Positions 11,781 through 23,584 of a stretch of DNA of 64,000 bases are shown piece after piece (positions within the stretch are counted from its first letter, which is position 1; each line of letters opens with the position of its first letter). Location of the stretch: NCBI GenBank assembly GCA_948144175.1, contig CANXME010002135.1, positions 1-64,000 of the forward strand. The letters run 5' to 3'. The translations under genes and the position numbers were made by a program. The notes below the pieces were generated by a model that worked only from the letters and a program-made list of their open reading frames with translations, was not told the DNA's origin and made no database searches. The DNA is from Closterium sp. NIES-65. Lineage: Eukaryota > Streptophyta > Zygnematophyceae > Desmidiales > Closteriaceae.

Positions 11781-12905
11781 TGCGGAGATAACTGCTGCAA
11801 CGGGAGCTAGACTGCGGGTTAGGCACGTGTGCTCGTGTGATCTCTGCGTTCTTTGTTCCTTAGTCGTTTCCTTGTGCACACACTACTTGCTAGTTCACGG
11901 GGAGAATTGGCAAGAGTTTCACTAGGAAAACAAGATAATAATGATAGCAACAACATTGGCATCACAGACTACATCAGTGCTAGCTAGGCTGCTAGTCGAC
12001 CTCCAGCGCAGCACGGTCGACCGCGCTCCAGCGCAGCAGCGCTCGCACCGCTCCTGCATTGCAGAGTAGCGGTTCGCCAACGTTGCATGTCCACGATGTG
12101 CCAACGCTGCAGCAAGTCGGCTGCACAGCATTGCTCCCGCAGGACAACGGTGCACCTGCTTCACAGGTGCGCGCAGCTAGTTGGTGCGCACTTCCCTGTC
12201 ACGTGCACACCGCAGACGCCTGGCAGACTCCACGCCAGCGACTGCGCCCACTAGCCACGTCGACCTCGGGATACCACCCCCGAGGTCGACCTCGCAGACT
12301 CCACCCTGGCGACACTCGCGCACGTCGCCCGGGTATTCCGGTTGACCTGGCAACCACGCCTGGCCGACCAGCGCAGTCCGTAGCCGGCCGCGCATGCCCG
12401 GCGTCCCCAGTCCGGCGTCCAGGCGCCCAGGACGCCTTCCGAACCCCCAGGTCTGCGTCCAGACGCCCAGGACTCCGACCAAACCTCCAGAGCGGCGTCC
12501 CTCCTACCAGGACGCCGACCAGACGCCCAGGTCGGCGTCCGGTCCTCCAGTGCACCCAGATCGGCGTCCAAGCCCCCAGGACGCCGTGCAGACACCAGGT
12601 CGGCGTCTGGCCTTCTAGAACGCCGTGCAGACGCCCACGACGTCGACCAGGCGCCCGGGTAGTCGTGGCGACGCCCAGCTCGGCGTCCAGCTTCCCAGGA
12701 CGCCGTCCAGGTGTCCGGGACGCCAACCAGGCGTCCAGGGCGGCGTCCTCCTGCTCGGCGCCCTCCAGCCAGGCGCCCTCCAGCTTGGCTCCCTTGCAGT
12801 GGCCCCCGTGCCCACTGCTACAGGTCGGCTGCAACCCCCGCACATCCGACCACAAGGTTGGCTCCGCCCAAGCGGGGACGGGGCCTTACAACGCTCCCGT
12901 TGACA
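11781..12905 (-). repeat. B 5' LTR (1125 bp)
   Basis: Sense strand starts TGTCAACGGGAGC at 12905 and ends TTATCTCCGCA at 11781, followed by the PBS. Homologous, end to end, with the solo LTR at 30934-32159, which confirms both boundaries. The middle (about 12390-12750) is a degenerate minisatellite of GTCGGCGTCC / CCAGGACGCC motifs. A 9-bp subterminal inverted repeat (CAACGGGAG 11798-11806, CTCCCGTTG 12894-12902) is present. The long open frames through this region have no recognisable domain. Confidence 0.88.
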
Positions 12906-13049
12906 TGAAGAACGGGGCCTAGCACAATCTCAAGAAACGTGCACAATGGAATGCATTGGACTAGCAGAATGAGGGTACAAATAGCAACCCTAAGAAACTG
13001 TACTTGCTAGAGTGCTCCTCACTGCAGCCTACAATTATAACATTTGGCA
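12906..13049 (-). repeat. A5 3' LTR (about 144 bp)
   Basis: Sense starts TGCCAAATGTTATAATTG and ends CGTTCTTCA at 12906, where B begins at once. Other A LTRs end TTCTTCTCA or TTCTTCACA, so a few terminal bases may lie on the far side of B. Confidence 0.75.
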
Positions 13050-13260
13050 CACCCCCATAGGCTAAGTGAGGGGCATCTGAACAAGCAAGGCAAACAAACG
13101 GTCAAAAGTCCAGTCATGACAAGAAACAAAACAAGCTCGGGGTGGAACTCAAGATCACCACGCATTCCGAGAACAAGCAAACGGCCACATGGCCAGTTCA
13201 AGAGCTCGCAGATATATATAGATAAAACGACAAGCAAAGCAAGCAACACTTGCAAGACTA

Positions 13261-16200
13261 CTACAAGCGAGCACCTGAATCAACAAGGTCTAACTGTACA
13301 CAGAACCTCTGGTGATCACCAGGTGCCAAGGCCTTGGTGAAGATGTCTGCGGTGTTGGCCTGTGAGGCCACGAAGTCCAGGCGCGCCTGGCCGCGATGCT
13401 GCAGCTCACGCAGGAGGAAGTATCTCACGTCAATGTGCTTCACCATGCTCTCCAGTCGAGGCTTGCGACACAAGAGAATCATGGCCTTGTTGTGAGCGAA
13501 CAAGGTCAGAGCAGAGCGAGGCCGCTCATCAAGGTCGGCAAGCAAGAAGGTCAACCAGCGGAGCTCCTACTCAGCCATGGCACCGGCGTAGATCTCTGCC
13601 TCGGCACTGGACGAAGCCACAGACGACAACCGAGTAGACCTCCATGACACAGCTCCAGTTCCCAAGCTGAAGCAGTAACCCTGAGTCGAACGCTAAGTCT
13701 CCACGTCGTCAGCGTATGAGGAGTCGCAGTGACCGATCAGCACAAATGGCTGTATCCCACCCAGCACAAGAGCCCCACGCCTAATGTAGTCGCTAGGTAC
13801 TTCGCCACCCTCACAGCAGCTGTCCAGTGGACATGACGGTTTCTCCTAGTCACAACAAAGCGAGAGAGGATGTTGAGGGGAAAGGCGAGGTCCGAATGCG
13901 TACAAGTCATCAGGTACATGAGGCAACCCACAAGCTTTGGGTAGGGACCACTAGGCTCAAAGGGCTCGTCCGGAAAAGGGCCGGTGAGTCTGTGGTCTAC
14001 CGCAAGAGGAGTGGGCTATGTGTTGGAGAACTGAAGCTTGAACCGCTGAAGGACCTGCTGCACCATATGTGACTGAGTCAACGTGATGGTGCGAGCGGCT
14101 GTGTCCCTTGTGATTTGCAGGCCGAGGTAGCGCTGCAGTTCGCCAAGGTCAGTGCACGTGTGTCGCTTCTGCAGTTCAGACTTCACCTCAGCCAGTGCTG
14201 TCCTGTCAGCTGTGGCAAAGACCAGGTCGTTGACGTAGAAAAAAGATAAAGAAAGGAGTGGAACCCGTGCGAACAAAAAGCGACGGGTCGGTAGAGGAAA
14301 GAAGAAAACCAAGGTCACGAAGCGTGGAGTGAAGAGTGTCGTGCCACTCACGGGGCGACTAGCGGAGACCGTAGACTGGTTGCCTCAGGCTCCACTGGGT
14401 CCCAAGTGGGAAGGTGCCAGTGAAGCCAGGAGGACGTCGCAGCCATATCTCCTCGTGCAGTCGTCCCTGAAGGAAAACAGTGGAGAAGTCGAGGGAGTGC
14501 AGCTCGTAGTCTCACTGTGCTGCTACGTGAAGTAACACCCATAGAGTAGTCATCTTCGAGGTTGGGGCGAAGGTCTGAAAGAAGTCAACCCCCTCACGCT
14601 GACTAAATCCCCTTGCCACATAGCGCGCCTTAAACACCGGTGGTGATCCAGGCGGCCGCTTCACCTTGAAGAGCCACATGCCATCGACAACGTTTGCCCG
14701 AGGAGGGGAAACTGCGTCGACGTAAGTGCCTGTGGATCTCCAAGACGCCATCTGTAAGTCCATGGCCGCCTTCCACTGAGAGGCCCACTGCCCTGAAACT
14801 GCCTTACGGTACGTGCGAGGAGTCGGTATGTCAAGGGCGTCTGGGTCTCCCTCAGGGGAGAGCAGCATGGCACAGAGGAAGGGAGAAGCGGCTGCTAAGA
14901 GCTCCAGCTCGAACTGCCTGCCCTCTAGGACGTCACAGCCAAGGGCAAACTCACCCCCGGCGGACAGAGGACGGGCAGGCGGAGTAGCCACAACACGCGT
15001 GGTGAAGTCAAGGCGGCGGGTGGTAGCAAAGTTGGCAACAGTGGCAGCAGGAGCCGAGACAGTCGATGGAGAGGCTTGAGGGTCGGTGACAAGGGAGGCG
15101 AGAACACGTGGGAGAACAGGACGAACAATACGGTAGTAGTCAGAGATAAGAGTGGGGGAAACAAACGCAGGAGGAGAACGACGACGACTAGAATAGAGGA
15201 GAGCAGAGCGGAGGTCGGCAACGGGAGATAAGGGACGAGCACGCGGAGGGCAGGGACGGACGCGAGAGTGCGGGACAACGGGAAGAGGAGACGCGGACCG
15301 AGGAGGAGAGTAAACAGCTGGTGATTCGTCCGGAGGAGGAAACGTAGGACCAAAGACAGGAGGAGATGTGCACGAACAGGCAGAGAAGAGGGAAGACCAA
15401 GGGCCCAAAGGCCACTCAATGATGGGGACAACTGCTACGGCGGCTGCAGCTGCTGCTGCTGCTCCTACTGCACCTCCTACTGCTCCTACTAGTCCAGCTG
15501 CTGCAGCTCCTGCCTCTCCCGCTCCAAACGCCCCTGCTCCTCTCGTGCATGCCGAGCATGCTCCTGGTAACGGGTGTCGTAGCAGTGGGGAGGCGCAGAA
15601 GACGACGAGGTAGCAGTGCCCCCAGCTCCAACCCCCTCAGAGCTAGCACTGCCAGTACCAGCACCCCCAGGGCTGGGGACGTTAGTGGTGAGGACCTCAG
15701 CACCAGCACCTCCTGTAATAGCACCCTAAGTGCCAGCACCCCCAGCCCCCATAGCCCCAGCATTCGCACCCCTAGTGGCAGCACCCCCCTGACGAGCACC
15801 CCGAGGACTAGCACTGCTAGTGTCAGGACCCTCAGCGTCAGCACCCTCTACGTCCACATGAAACTGTTGCGGAAGAGCCGAAGGCCGCGGAGGGGACTAG
15901 AAGGAGGACTGCGGGGTGGGGGGTAACACCAGACGGGCTACTGAAGGCAGAGGGGTAGCTTGAGACACACCTAACGGGGCAAGACCAGGGGTGGGTGGTG
16001 GTACCGGAGGGGCGGGAGCAGGAGGAGTGGGGACGAGGAAAAGAGGAGGGGGGAGAACCGGGAGACCTTGACAGGGGTAGAGGGTGTAGTAGGACACAGA
16101 CTCGTCAAAACGGACGTCCCCGGAGTTGAAGAACTGGAGGAGGGGCGGGTGGTAAAAGGTGTACTCGGAAGAGTTTACCGGGAAACCCAGGAAGACACAG

Positions 16201-16438
16201 GGGATGGCGCGTGCCGAGAGCTTGTATGAAGAGGTGTCAGGACAAGCGCAAGGCAGCCCCACACACAAAAGACCGAACCAACTACAGGGGACCCGGTCCA
16301 AAGACTGGTCGGTGAAGCCTCTGGCCGCGAGACACGCGGCTGGAGGTTCAGCTGGTGGGCGGTGTAGCGAGCCGCGTAGGGCCACAGAAAATGGGGCGCA
16401 CGGGCATGGATCATGGACGTGCGTGCGATGTCCATGAC
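13261..16438 (-). pseudogene. A5 integrase C-terminus, RT and RNase H remnants
   Basis: Fragments in several frames. Integrase: MDIARTSMIHARAPHFLWPYA from 16435, then CVFLGFPVNSSEYTFYHPP and FDESVSYYTLYP. A spacer of low complexity is followed by the RT N-terminus on 15408-14512 (DIPTPRTY, GMWLFKVKRPPGSPP, FKARYVARGFSQREG). RT catalytic box reads YVND (codons 14237-14226) instead of YVDD. Then LGLQITRD, the MGCLMYLMTCT block (from 13931) and RNase H end (NKAMILLCR, SQANTADIFTKALAPGDHQ) to the stop at 13261. Several stops and frameshifts make it non-functional. Confidence 0.85.
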
Positions 16439-16808
16439 TGTGAGAGTACGTCAGCTTATGCTGGCTTTGCTATCTTGCCTGAACTTTATTATTCTATTAC
16501 TAGCTTAGGTTTTCTTTATCATGCATAGTTATGCTTGATTTCCTAGGTTAGGTGCATTCCTATATGTTAAATTAGTTATGGAACCAAACCAGGTTACGTG
16601 TACCCAACTCAAACCTTCTCGGTTGCCACCGAATTGCTTTCTACCAAGTTTGAGAAGGTTCTGTTCGGGACGCTTCGCGACCCTCTGAACATTTGCGTAA
16701 CACCTGGGTTACTGGCCTTGTGTCGCGACTATATATAGCCTCATGTTGTACCCAGGTGGAGCAATCAATTCAAACTCTCTTCTCTGAGTTCAATCCTAGA
16801 TCTTCACA
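16439..16808 (+). repeat. C 5' LTR (about 370 bp)
   Basis: Starts TGTGAGAGTACGTC exactly where A5 coding sequence stops and probably ends at ATCTTCACA (16808). A TATA box (CTATATATAG) lies at about 16729-16738. The start resembles the D LTR (TGTGAGAGGACGTC). The right boundary is inferred from the TG...CA rule and the PBS-like site that follows; a less likely end is at CACTCA (16835). Confidence 0.6.
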
Positions 16809-16810
16809 CT

Positions 16811-16823
16811 TGGTAATTAAAGC
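16811..16823 (+). promoter_or_regulatory. C primer-binding site, degenerate
   Basis: TGGTAATTAAAGC two bases after the proposed LTR end resembles F's site TGGTAATCAGAGC and the iMet complement, with changes. 16824-16966 is leader with nothing further recognised. Confidence 0.4.
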
Positions 16824-16966
16824 CGTTTACACTCAAAGTTTTTTCGACCACTAAAACCGAGTCTTTAAAACACCCCGAGGGCAACGAATGCTAAACACTG
16901 ATTTCGAGTACTTCAAACCGGTTCCGTGTTTTTCACTCCCCCTCGTTTTCGGTTTTCGGACATGCA

Positions 16967-17360
16967 ATGTCAGGGATGGAGGGGCAAAGCGACAATTTTG
17001 CATCCGCCCACGACATCGCCAGCCTTCGCACCGACGTGGAATAGACGCAGGCGGCGATCCGGCGAATCGAGGCCCTCCTAATGAACCAATCGTTAGCCGC
17101 CACAACAGCAATGAATGCAGCAGCAAACGTAGCAGCGACAACAGCAGCAGCAGCGGTGACACCGACATTTCACGGACCGATGGCACCACCTTCGCCGAAC
17201 CTCGAAGCAGCTCGCCCGAGTCTCCCCGAAGCGTTCGATCAGAGCACCAAGGGATTAGACGTTCGACAATTCATGGCGACCCTCGAATTTTACTTCGAGG
17301 CCATTGGCTGTTCGACCCCGACACACGATGTAGCACGGATCCGGCTTGCAGCGACACTGT
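16967..17360 (+). pseudogene. C gag, N-terminal part
   Basis: ATG at 16967 (MSGMEGQSDNFASAHDIASL) with an in-frame TAG after 25 codons (17042-17044). The frame then continues through RRIEALLMNQSLAA, an Ala/Thr-rich stretch and the gypsy gag core (LDVRQFMATLEFYFEAIGC, DVARIRLAATLL). A2 interrupts at 17360. With one copy of the 5-bp target removed, the frame joins to LRGPEIEW at 24458. The start is placed upstream of the stop because the frame and composition fit a gag N-terminus. The next in-frame ATG is at 17081. Confidence 0.7.
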
Positions 17361-17486
17361 TGTGAGAATCACGAGGAATGATTGACTAAGGAATGAGTGT
17401 GATACAAATGTGAAACCCTAGAATTGTGTACCCCTTAGTATCTAACCCGCTATAGCCTACACAGGCTAGATCATATAAGTCTGACA
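17361..17486 (-). repeat. A2 3' LTR (126 bp)
   Basis: Sense starts TGTCAGACTTATATGATC and ends GATTCTCACA. Differs at two bases from 24327-24452. The 3' UTR and PPT occupy 17487-17683. Confidence 0.95.
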
Positions 17487-17683
17487 CACCCCCATAGGCA
17501 AAGTGGGGGAGAACAAGGGGTCACAAGACCAGTCAAGCAAAGCAGAGCAAGCTCAGGGTGGATCACAACGTCACCACACATTCCGAGCACAAGTTCAAGG
17601 CAACAAGGCCAGTTCACATGCAAGATCATATATAAAGGTAAACAAGCAAGTGCAAGTATAGATAGATCACAGTACAAGAAAGG

Positions 17684-20600
17684 TCAAGAAGTGAGCAAGT
17701 GAGGCCAAGTAGGCACAAGACCTAGCATCGTACAGCAGCGATGATGATCACAAGGCGGAAGTGCCTTGGTAAAGATATCAGCAGTGTTGGCCTCAGACGC
17801 CACGTAAGCAAGGCGCAGCTGACGACGCTGCTACATCTCACGAGCAAGGAAGTAACGATGAGCAATGTGCTTCGTTCAGTGCTCCAGTCTGTGCTCCAGT
17901 CTGTGCTCTAGTCTGTGCTCCCGACACAAGGCCAGCATGGCCTTGTTGTCTACGTACAGAACTGGAGGAGAACGAGGCGGCTCTCCTAGGTCAGTCAGCG
18001 GGTAGGTGAGCCAGCGTAGCTCCTGTGCAGCCATGGCCCCCGCGTAGATCTCAGCCTCACAGCTGGAGCCGAGAACAGAAGACGAGCGGGTAGACCGCCA
18101 CGAAACAGAGCCGGAACCAAGGCTGAAGGTGTAACCCTGTGACGACCGTTGCGTAGCCTGGTCGTCAGCCCAAGAAGCGTCTATGTGACCTGTTAGGACC
18201 ACTGAACGCCGCCCTCCAAGCACTAGCCCCATGCCCGACGTACTACACAGGTAGCGCAACACCCACTTCGCTGCAGCCATATGCTCTGGTCGGTGTCTCC
18301 CAGGAGCAACATAGCGTGCCAAGATGCTAAGAGGGTATGCAAGGTCAGGTCGAGTGCAGGTCATCAGGTACATGAGGCAGCCAACAAGCTCTGGGTACGG
18401 GCCACTCGGCTCTACGGACTCATCCGACGGCAGAGCTGAGAGCGAGTGGCGAGTAGACAGAGGAGTGGCCTGAGGCGAGGAGTACGTGAAGTCGAAGCGC
18501 TGAAGGACCTGCTGCACCATGTGTGATTGAGTCAGGGTAATGGTGCGATGTGCTCTGTCCCGGGTGATCTGCAAGCCAAGGTAGCTGCGCAGTTCACCCA
18601 GGTCTGTGCACGTGTGTCTCTTCTGCAGCTCGGACTTCACGTGGGCGAGTCCAGCAGTGTCAGCAGTGGCAAAGACCAAGTCGTTGACATACACGAGGAT
18701 GTAGAACGGCGACAAAGAGGTGTCGGTGTGCGGAAACAGCGATGGGTCGGCAGTAGAAGGAGATAACCCAAGAGCCGCAAGTGTAGTCCTCAGTGTGTAG
18801 TACCACTCACGGGGCGCCTGGCGGAGACCGTAGACTGGCCGCCAGAGGCTCCACTAGGTACACGGAGGAAACGACCCAGTGAAGCCAGGTGGGCGGCGTA
18901 GCCAGATCTCCTCGTGCAGGCTGCCCTGCAAGAAAGCTGTGCTGAAGTCAAGAGAGTGAAGCTCATGGTCGCGCTAAGCGGCTATGTGCAGCAGCACCCG
19001 AAGAGTGGTCATCTTCGGGGTGGGAGAGAAGGTCTGAAAGTAGTCAACTCCCTGCCGCTGACTGAAGCCTCGAGCCACGTGACGTGCCTTGAAGACAGGC
19101 GGAGAACCCGGCGGCCGCTTCACCCTGAAAATCCACATGCCACTGACGATGTTCGCCCCAGGTGGGGGAACCTCGTTGACGTAGGTGCCTGTGGACTTCC
19201 AGGAAGCCATCTCTGCATCCATGGCTGACTGCCATTGTGAGGAATAGGGACCCTCGATCGCCTCAGCGTACGATCGAGGAGTCGGGATGTCTGGTGCATC
19301 CGAGTCTCCCTCAGGGGCAATCAGCATGGATACGAGATGAGGCAAAGCAGCAGCAAAACATTGGAACTCCAACTGCCTGTCCTCAAGGACGTCCGTGCTA
19401 AGAGCACACTCACCCCTGACGGACGGAGGACAGACAGACTCAGACTCAGCAACAAGACTCGTGGCATAGTCTAGACGACAGTGAGGAGCGAAGTCGACAA
19501 GCTCAGCAACTAAGGCAGACGCAGGAGTGGATTCAAAGGAAGGGTCAGTGACAACAGTAGCCAGGAGTCGCGTGACAGTAGGACTGGCAGCAGGAAGAGA
19601 GTCAGACTCCAGGTCAGCAAGAGCAGGAAGAGAGGACTCTGGAGGAGACGGCAAAGGGACACGCTGCGGAGCAGTGGAAGGACGCAGTGCCATCTGGTGC
19701 ATGCCCCGGACCGTAGGAGGACGCTGACGCGGAACACGACGACTAGCGCGAGCAGCACGAACAGGCGACGCAGGACGAGACGCAGGCGCACGACGCTCAG
19801 CAAGACCTCCAATAGGATCAGTGTAGGGAGAAGGAGCAGGCAGTGGGGAGGCGGGCTGTAACTGTGACTGTGACTCGACAGGCTGTGGACACTCTAAGGG
19901 AGGAGTAGGACCAGTAGAAGGCAGGAGACGAAGAGCCTGCTCAAGGAGCGGAACGAAGTACGGCCGTGGCCGCTCAGCGCCTCCTAAAACAGGAGGGAGA
20001 GCACCAGTACCCCCAGCGGCAGCACCAGCGCCAGCAGCACCTCCAGCTCTAGCAGCGCCAACTCCAGCACCCTCAGAAGCACCAGCTCCAGCAGCACCTC
20101 CAGCGCCAACACCCCCAGCAGCTTCAGTACCCCCAGCAGCACCAGCAGTTCCAGTACCTCCAGTAGCACCAACAGCACCTCCAGCAGGACGAACTCCAGC
20201 AGCCCCAGCAGCACCCCCAGTCCCAGCAGCTCCAGTACCGCCAATACGAGCACCTCCAGGACCAGTGGCTCCAGCACCTCCAGCGCCGACCCCAGAGTCA
20301 GCAGAAATAGCAGCACCTCCAGCCCCAGCAGCACGGCTCCAACGCCTGGCAAACCACTCGCGTAGCTCCTGTGGAGAGGGTAGCTCCCGTCGAGACGAAG
20401 CACCCGAAGGACCCCCAGACCCAGCACCGCCACAGGCCACACGAGCAGACCCATCACCGCCAGGCTTCGCACCCCCAGGCTCAGCACCCCCAGTCTCCGT
20501 ACCCCAAGGCTCCGCACCCCCAGGCTCAGCTCCCCCAGGCTCAGCACCCCCAGACTCAGCACCCCCAGGCTCAGCACCCCCAGACCCCGCACCCGCAGGC

Positions 20601-23584
20601 TCAGCACCCCTAGCAGCACCAGAGTCAACAGCTACCTCGATAGGATCGACTGCGTCTACCTGGGACACACCTGACGGGGAAGGACCCTCGAGGGGCAGAG
20701 GGTCTACCGGGGGGGGACCTGGCGCGAGGAAGAGCGGCGGCGGGGGGAGTGGCGCAGTGCGGTAGGGGAAGAGACGGTAGTAAGGAACCGACTCGTCAAA
20801 GGTGACGTCCTGGGAGGACAGAATACGGCGCGAGGTGGGGTGGTAAAACTGCCAACCAGGCGCATTAGGGGGGAAGCCAAGGAAGACGCAGGGAACAACA
20901 CGGGGGAACAGCTTGTCCGCAGACAAGTCGCGGACAAACGCCCGAGATCCCAAGACACGAAACGCAGATGCATCGCCAACCTTCCCCGTCCACTGCAAGG
21001 TGGGGGAGGTCTCCGGCAAGGAGACCCGGGGCTGAAGGTTGATATGATGCACCGAGTACCGAACCGCAAACGGCCACAGAAAATGGGGAGCAGCCGCATG
21101 GATCATGGACGTACGAGCGACGTCCATGACCATGCCAATGCGGCGCTCAGCAATCCCATTTTGCTGTGGAGAGGCCGGAAGCGTGAACGTCTGGCGGATG
21201 CCCTGTGCACAACAGAAGGCTTCTAGAAGGCCAGAGGAAAACTCCCCGCCTTTGTTAGAGTGCAGACGCAGAACAGGAAAGTCCGAGCCCAAACTCTCTC
21301 TGAGCTGGAGACGAGCTACGCGGATCCAGTCGATCAACACCTGAGTGACGTCACCCTTGCTGCGCAAGGGGAACACCGTGGTGTAACGCGAGTAGTCGTT
21401 AACCACCAATAGGAAGTAACGCTCGTGACCCTGGCCACGGACGCGGGCGGGGCCCCACACGTCCATGTGAAGAGTCTGTAGCGGAGCCTCTATCGGAGGA
21501 AACTCAGAGGAGTGAGGAGCGGCGCGCTGTCGCCCCTCGACGCAGGGAACGCAATTAGGGGCAGGCCCCGGAGGAAGGGGAGGGAGGGACTGGGGGAGAC
21601 CGGAGACAAGGTAATGGGAGCCCATGCCTCGGAGATGAGGCAGGGAGGGGTGACCAAGACGGTGGTGCCAGAGGAGAGTCTGGTGGGACAGTAGACGACA
21701 CGAGCAGGGAGCAGACTCAGGACCAGACCTGGACGCTGCAGCAAACACCTGACCCAACGCAGCAACCTTACCAGACTCAGCAACCAGAGAAGACTCAGTA
21801 GTCAGTGTTTACAGGCTCTACCCCGGCTGACGGGTAAACGTGGCCAAGTGTCGGCCCGTCCGAGCACACGTACTGTGGGTCACTTGCTGACTCGCAAGAG
21901 TGAACTGGTCAACCCCCCCATCCTGTAGATCAGCACCACTCACCAAGTTCGTAGAGAACGAGGGGAGGTAGAGACCTTTCAGGGTGCCAGAGGGGGCCGC
22001 CGGACACGGTAAGACAGTGGAGAAGTGGGCAAGGACAGGACCCCCAGGGAGACCGCAACCGGCCGACTAAGTGGCGTAAGCGTGGTGCGGTCTCGAAAGA
22101 AGGAGCGGGAAGCACCCGAGTCAAGGGTGAAGGTGTGTAAGGCCTGAGCCGACGTGGTACCTGAGAGAGCAGACTCACTAGTACCTGGGGCAGCAGACGC
22201 ACTAGCACCTAGAGCAGCAGCGTCACCAGCACCTAGAGCAGCAGCCTCAATGCCCGGGTCAGGCGGAACATACAGGTAACAGTCACCCTCATCACTAATA
22301 GAGACAACATACATGGCAGCAAGAATAGCATCATAATCCAGATCAAAGATAGCAACCCCCGACCTAAGCAGCTCGCCCCAGCGGGGGATCTCAGTGGCGT
22401 CAGGGAACTGGAGACGCCAAGCGATCGTCAGGCGGCCGAAGCAGCGCTAGGTGGTGTGCGGGCCACCGCACGGCTCACCAGTGCGGTCGCCGGTACGCAG
22501 GACGTAGGCACAAGGACCAGCACCCCCACCCCGCTGACGCGCAGCGTACCACTCACGAAGCTCCTAGGGGGGCGGGGTCTCACGAGTGCGCTGTTGCTGC
22601 TGACGCTGACCACCACCGAAGCCGCCCCGCTGCGCAGAGCCACCCCGACCAGCTCCACCTCCGCCGCCGCCACCTCCGCCACCGCCGCCTCCGCCTCCTC
22701 CTCCGCTCCCACCGCCAGCGCCGCCGCCACCGAAGCCCCCACCCCCGCCACCACTCCCACCGCCACCCCCACTCCCTCCGCCGCCTCCACCGCCACCTCC
22801 ACCGCCCCTGCCAGCCCCTCCAGCGCCCTTGCCCCCCTTGCCCTTGCCGGTGCGGCGTCTCCCGCTAGGGGCAGACGCAGCGCCGACCGACTTGGTGCCA
22901 ACGAAGTTGACGGCAGCAGCAGAGGCAACAGAGGGCAAAAGGGGGGAGGGGGAGCACCCCTCAAAGAAGGGGGCACGAGGGTCACCACGAGAGGCTCCTA
23001 CAGCGACTATACTCTTCTCAGCTGCCAGGAGGTGCTCCTCGAGGAGGTCAACGGGGAGTGTGGTTGGGCAAACAGAGTGGAAGTGGTCCCTGACCGAGCG
23101 AAGGGAGTCAGGGAGCCGGGTGACTATGTAGTAGAGGGTGATGTACATGGGGGGGGGGGGTTCTTGGCGCAGAGTTCAGCAGGAAGCGCAGCGCGGTAGC
23201 AGGTGTCACTAGTGCGAAGGTGCGTAATGAGGTCAGCGACAGTGGGAAAGGCGGGGAGGGCAGGGAACAGGTACGGCAGCATGAGGCGGCTAAGGGCAGC
23301 AGTGTCAGGGGAAGAGTAGCGTGCGACTACAGCGTCGTACAAGGTCCTAGCACTCTTGTACTGACTGAAGTGCGCGCGCTCAGAGGACGGCAAGTGACTA
23401 CGCACAGCAAGACGGGCAGGAGCATCGCGTGTGGCCCACTGTGAGGGAACAGTGCTGTCAGCATCGGTAGCAGGGGCAGCAGAGTCGTCAGACGTGAGAT
23501 CGAACAGTGAGAGACCGAGACCCAGACCTCAATGTCAACAGCCCGACCCTCAGCATCAAAGACGAGAACGCTAGGGGTAGCCAT
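17684..23584 (-). pseudogene. A2 gag-pol polyprotein, broken
   Basis: Begins MATPSVLVFDAEGR at 23584. Frame is lost early and again at a 12-base C run (sense; 23160-23149). The second gag block is MYITLYYIVTRLPDSL with a long Gly run. A 927-codon open stretch (21757-18974) covers integrase, spacer and RT start. The second catalytic Asp of integrase is Asn (LHSNKGGEF, codon 21256-21254; SDRGGEF elsewhere). RT has a TAG in the LHIAAQRD region and its box reads YVND (18691-18680). RNase H is readable to the terminal TGA at 17686-17684. Several independent lesions make it non-functional. Confidence 0.9.

Larger units (their letters stand above)
1..12905 (-). mobile_element. B: Ty1/copia LTR retrotransposon, long-LTR family, 5' part only
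   Basis: Minus-strand element reading from its 5' LTR at 12905 towards base 1 and running off the left edge. The order is 5' LTR (12905-11781), PBS, leader, gag with a CCHC knuckle and protease, integrase, then RT. Integrase before RT defines Ty1/copia. Coding sequence is split between integrase and RT by A1 (1080-8444), flanked by near-identical 5-bp target copies (1075-1079 and 8445-8449, one mismatch). The rest of RT, RNase H and the 3' LTR should lie left of the window. B is unrelated in LTR and gag sequence to the A family. Confidence 0.9.
12906..16438 (-). mobile_element. A5: divergent copia A-family element, 3' half
   Basis: Minus-strand 3' LTR (12906-13049), 3' UTR, RNase H, RT, spacer and integrase C-terminus, cut at 16438 within the integrase motif GMVMDIARTSM by the gypsy element C. 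The expected next bases of A5 (as in A2, A4, A8) are missing. Therefore everything from 16439 to the window end probably lies inside A5, and its 5' half is beyond 64000. Sequence differs from the other A copies throughout, so it is an older or separate subfamily. B abuts its LTR exactly. Confidence 0.85.

Noticed and set aside
12059..12922. A 287-codon Pro/Arg-rich gene
   Set aside because: Lies inside the B 5' LTR and consists of minisatellite sequence; no domain and no homologous frame in the other B LTR.
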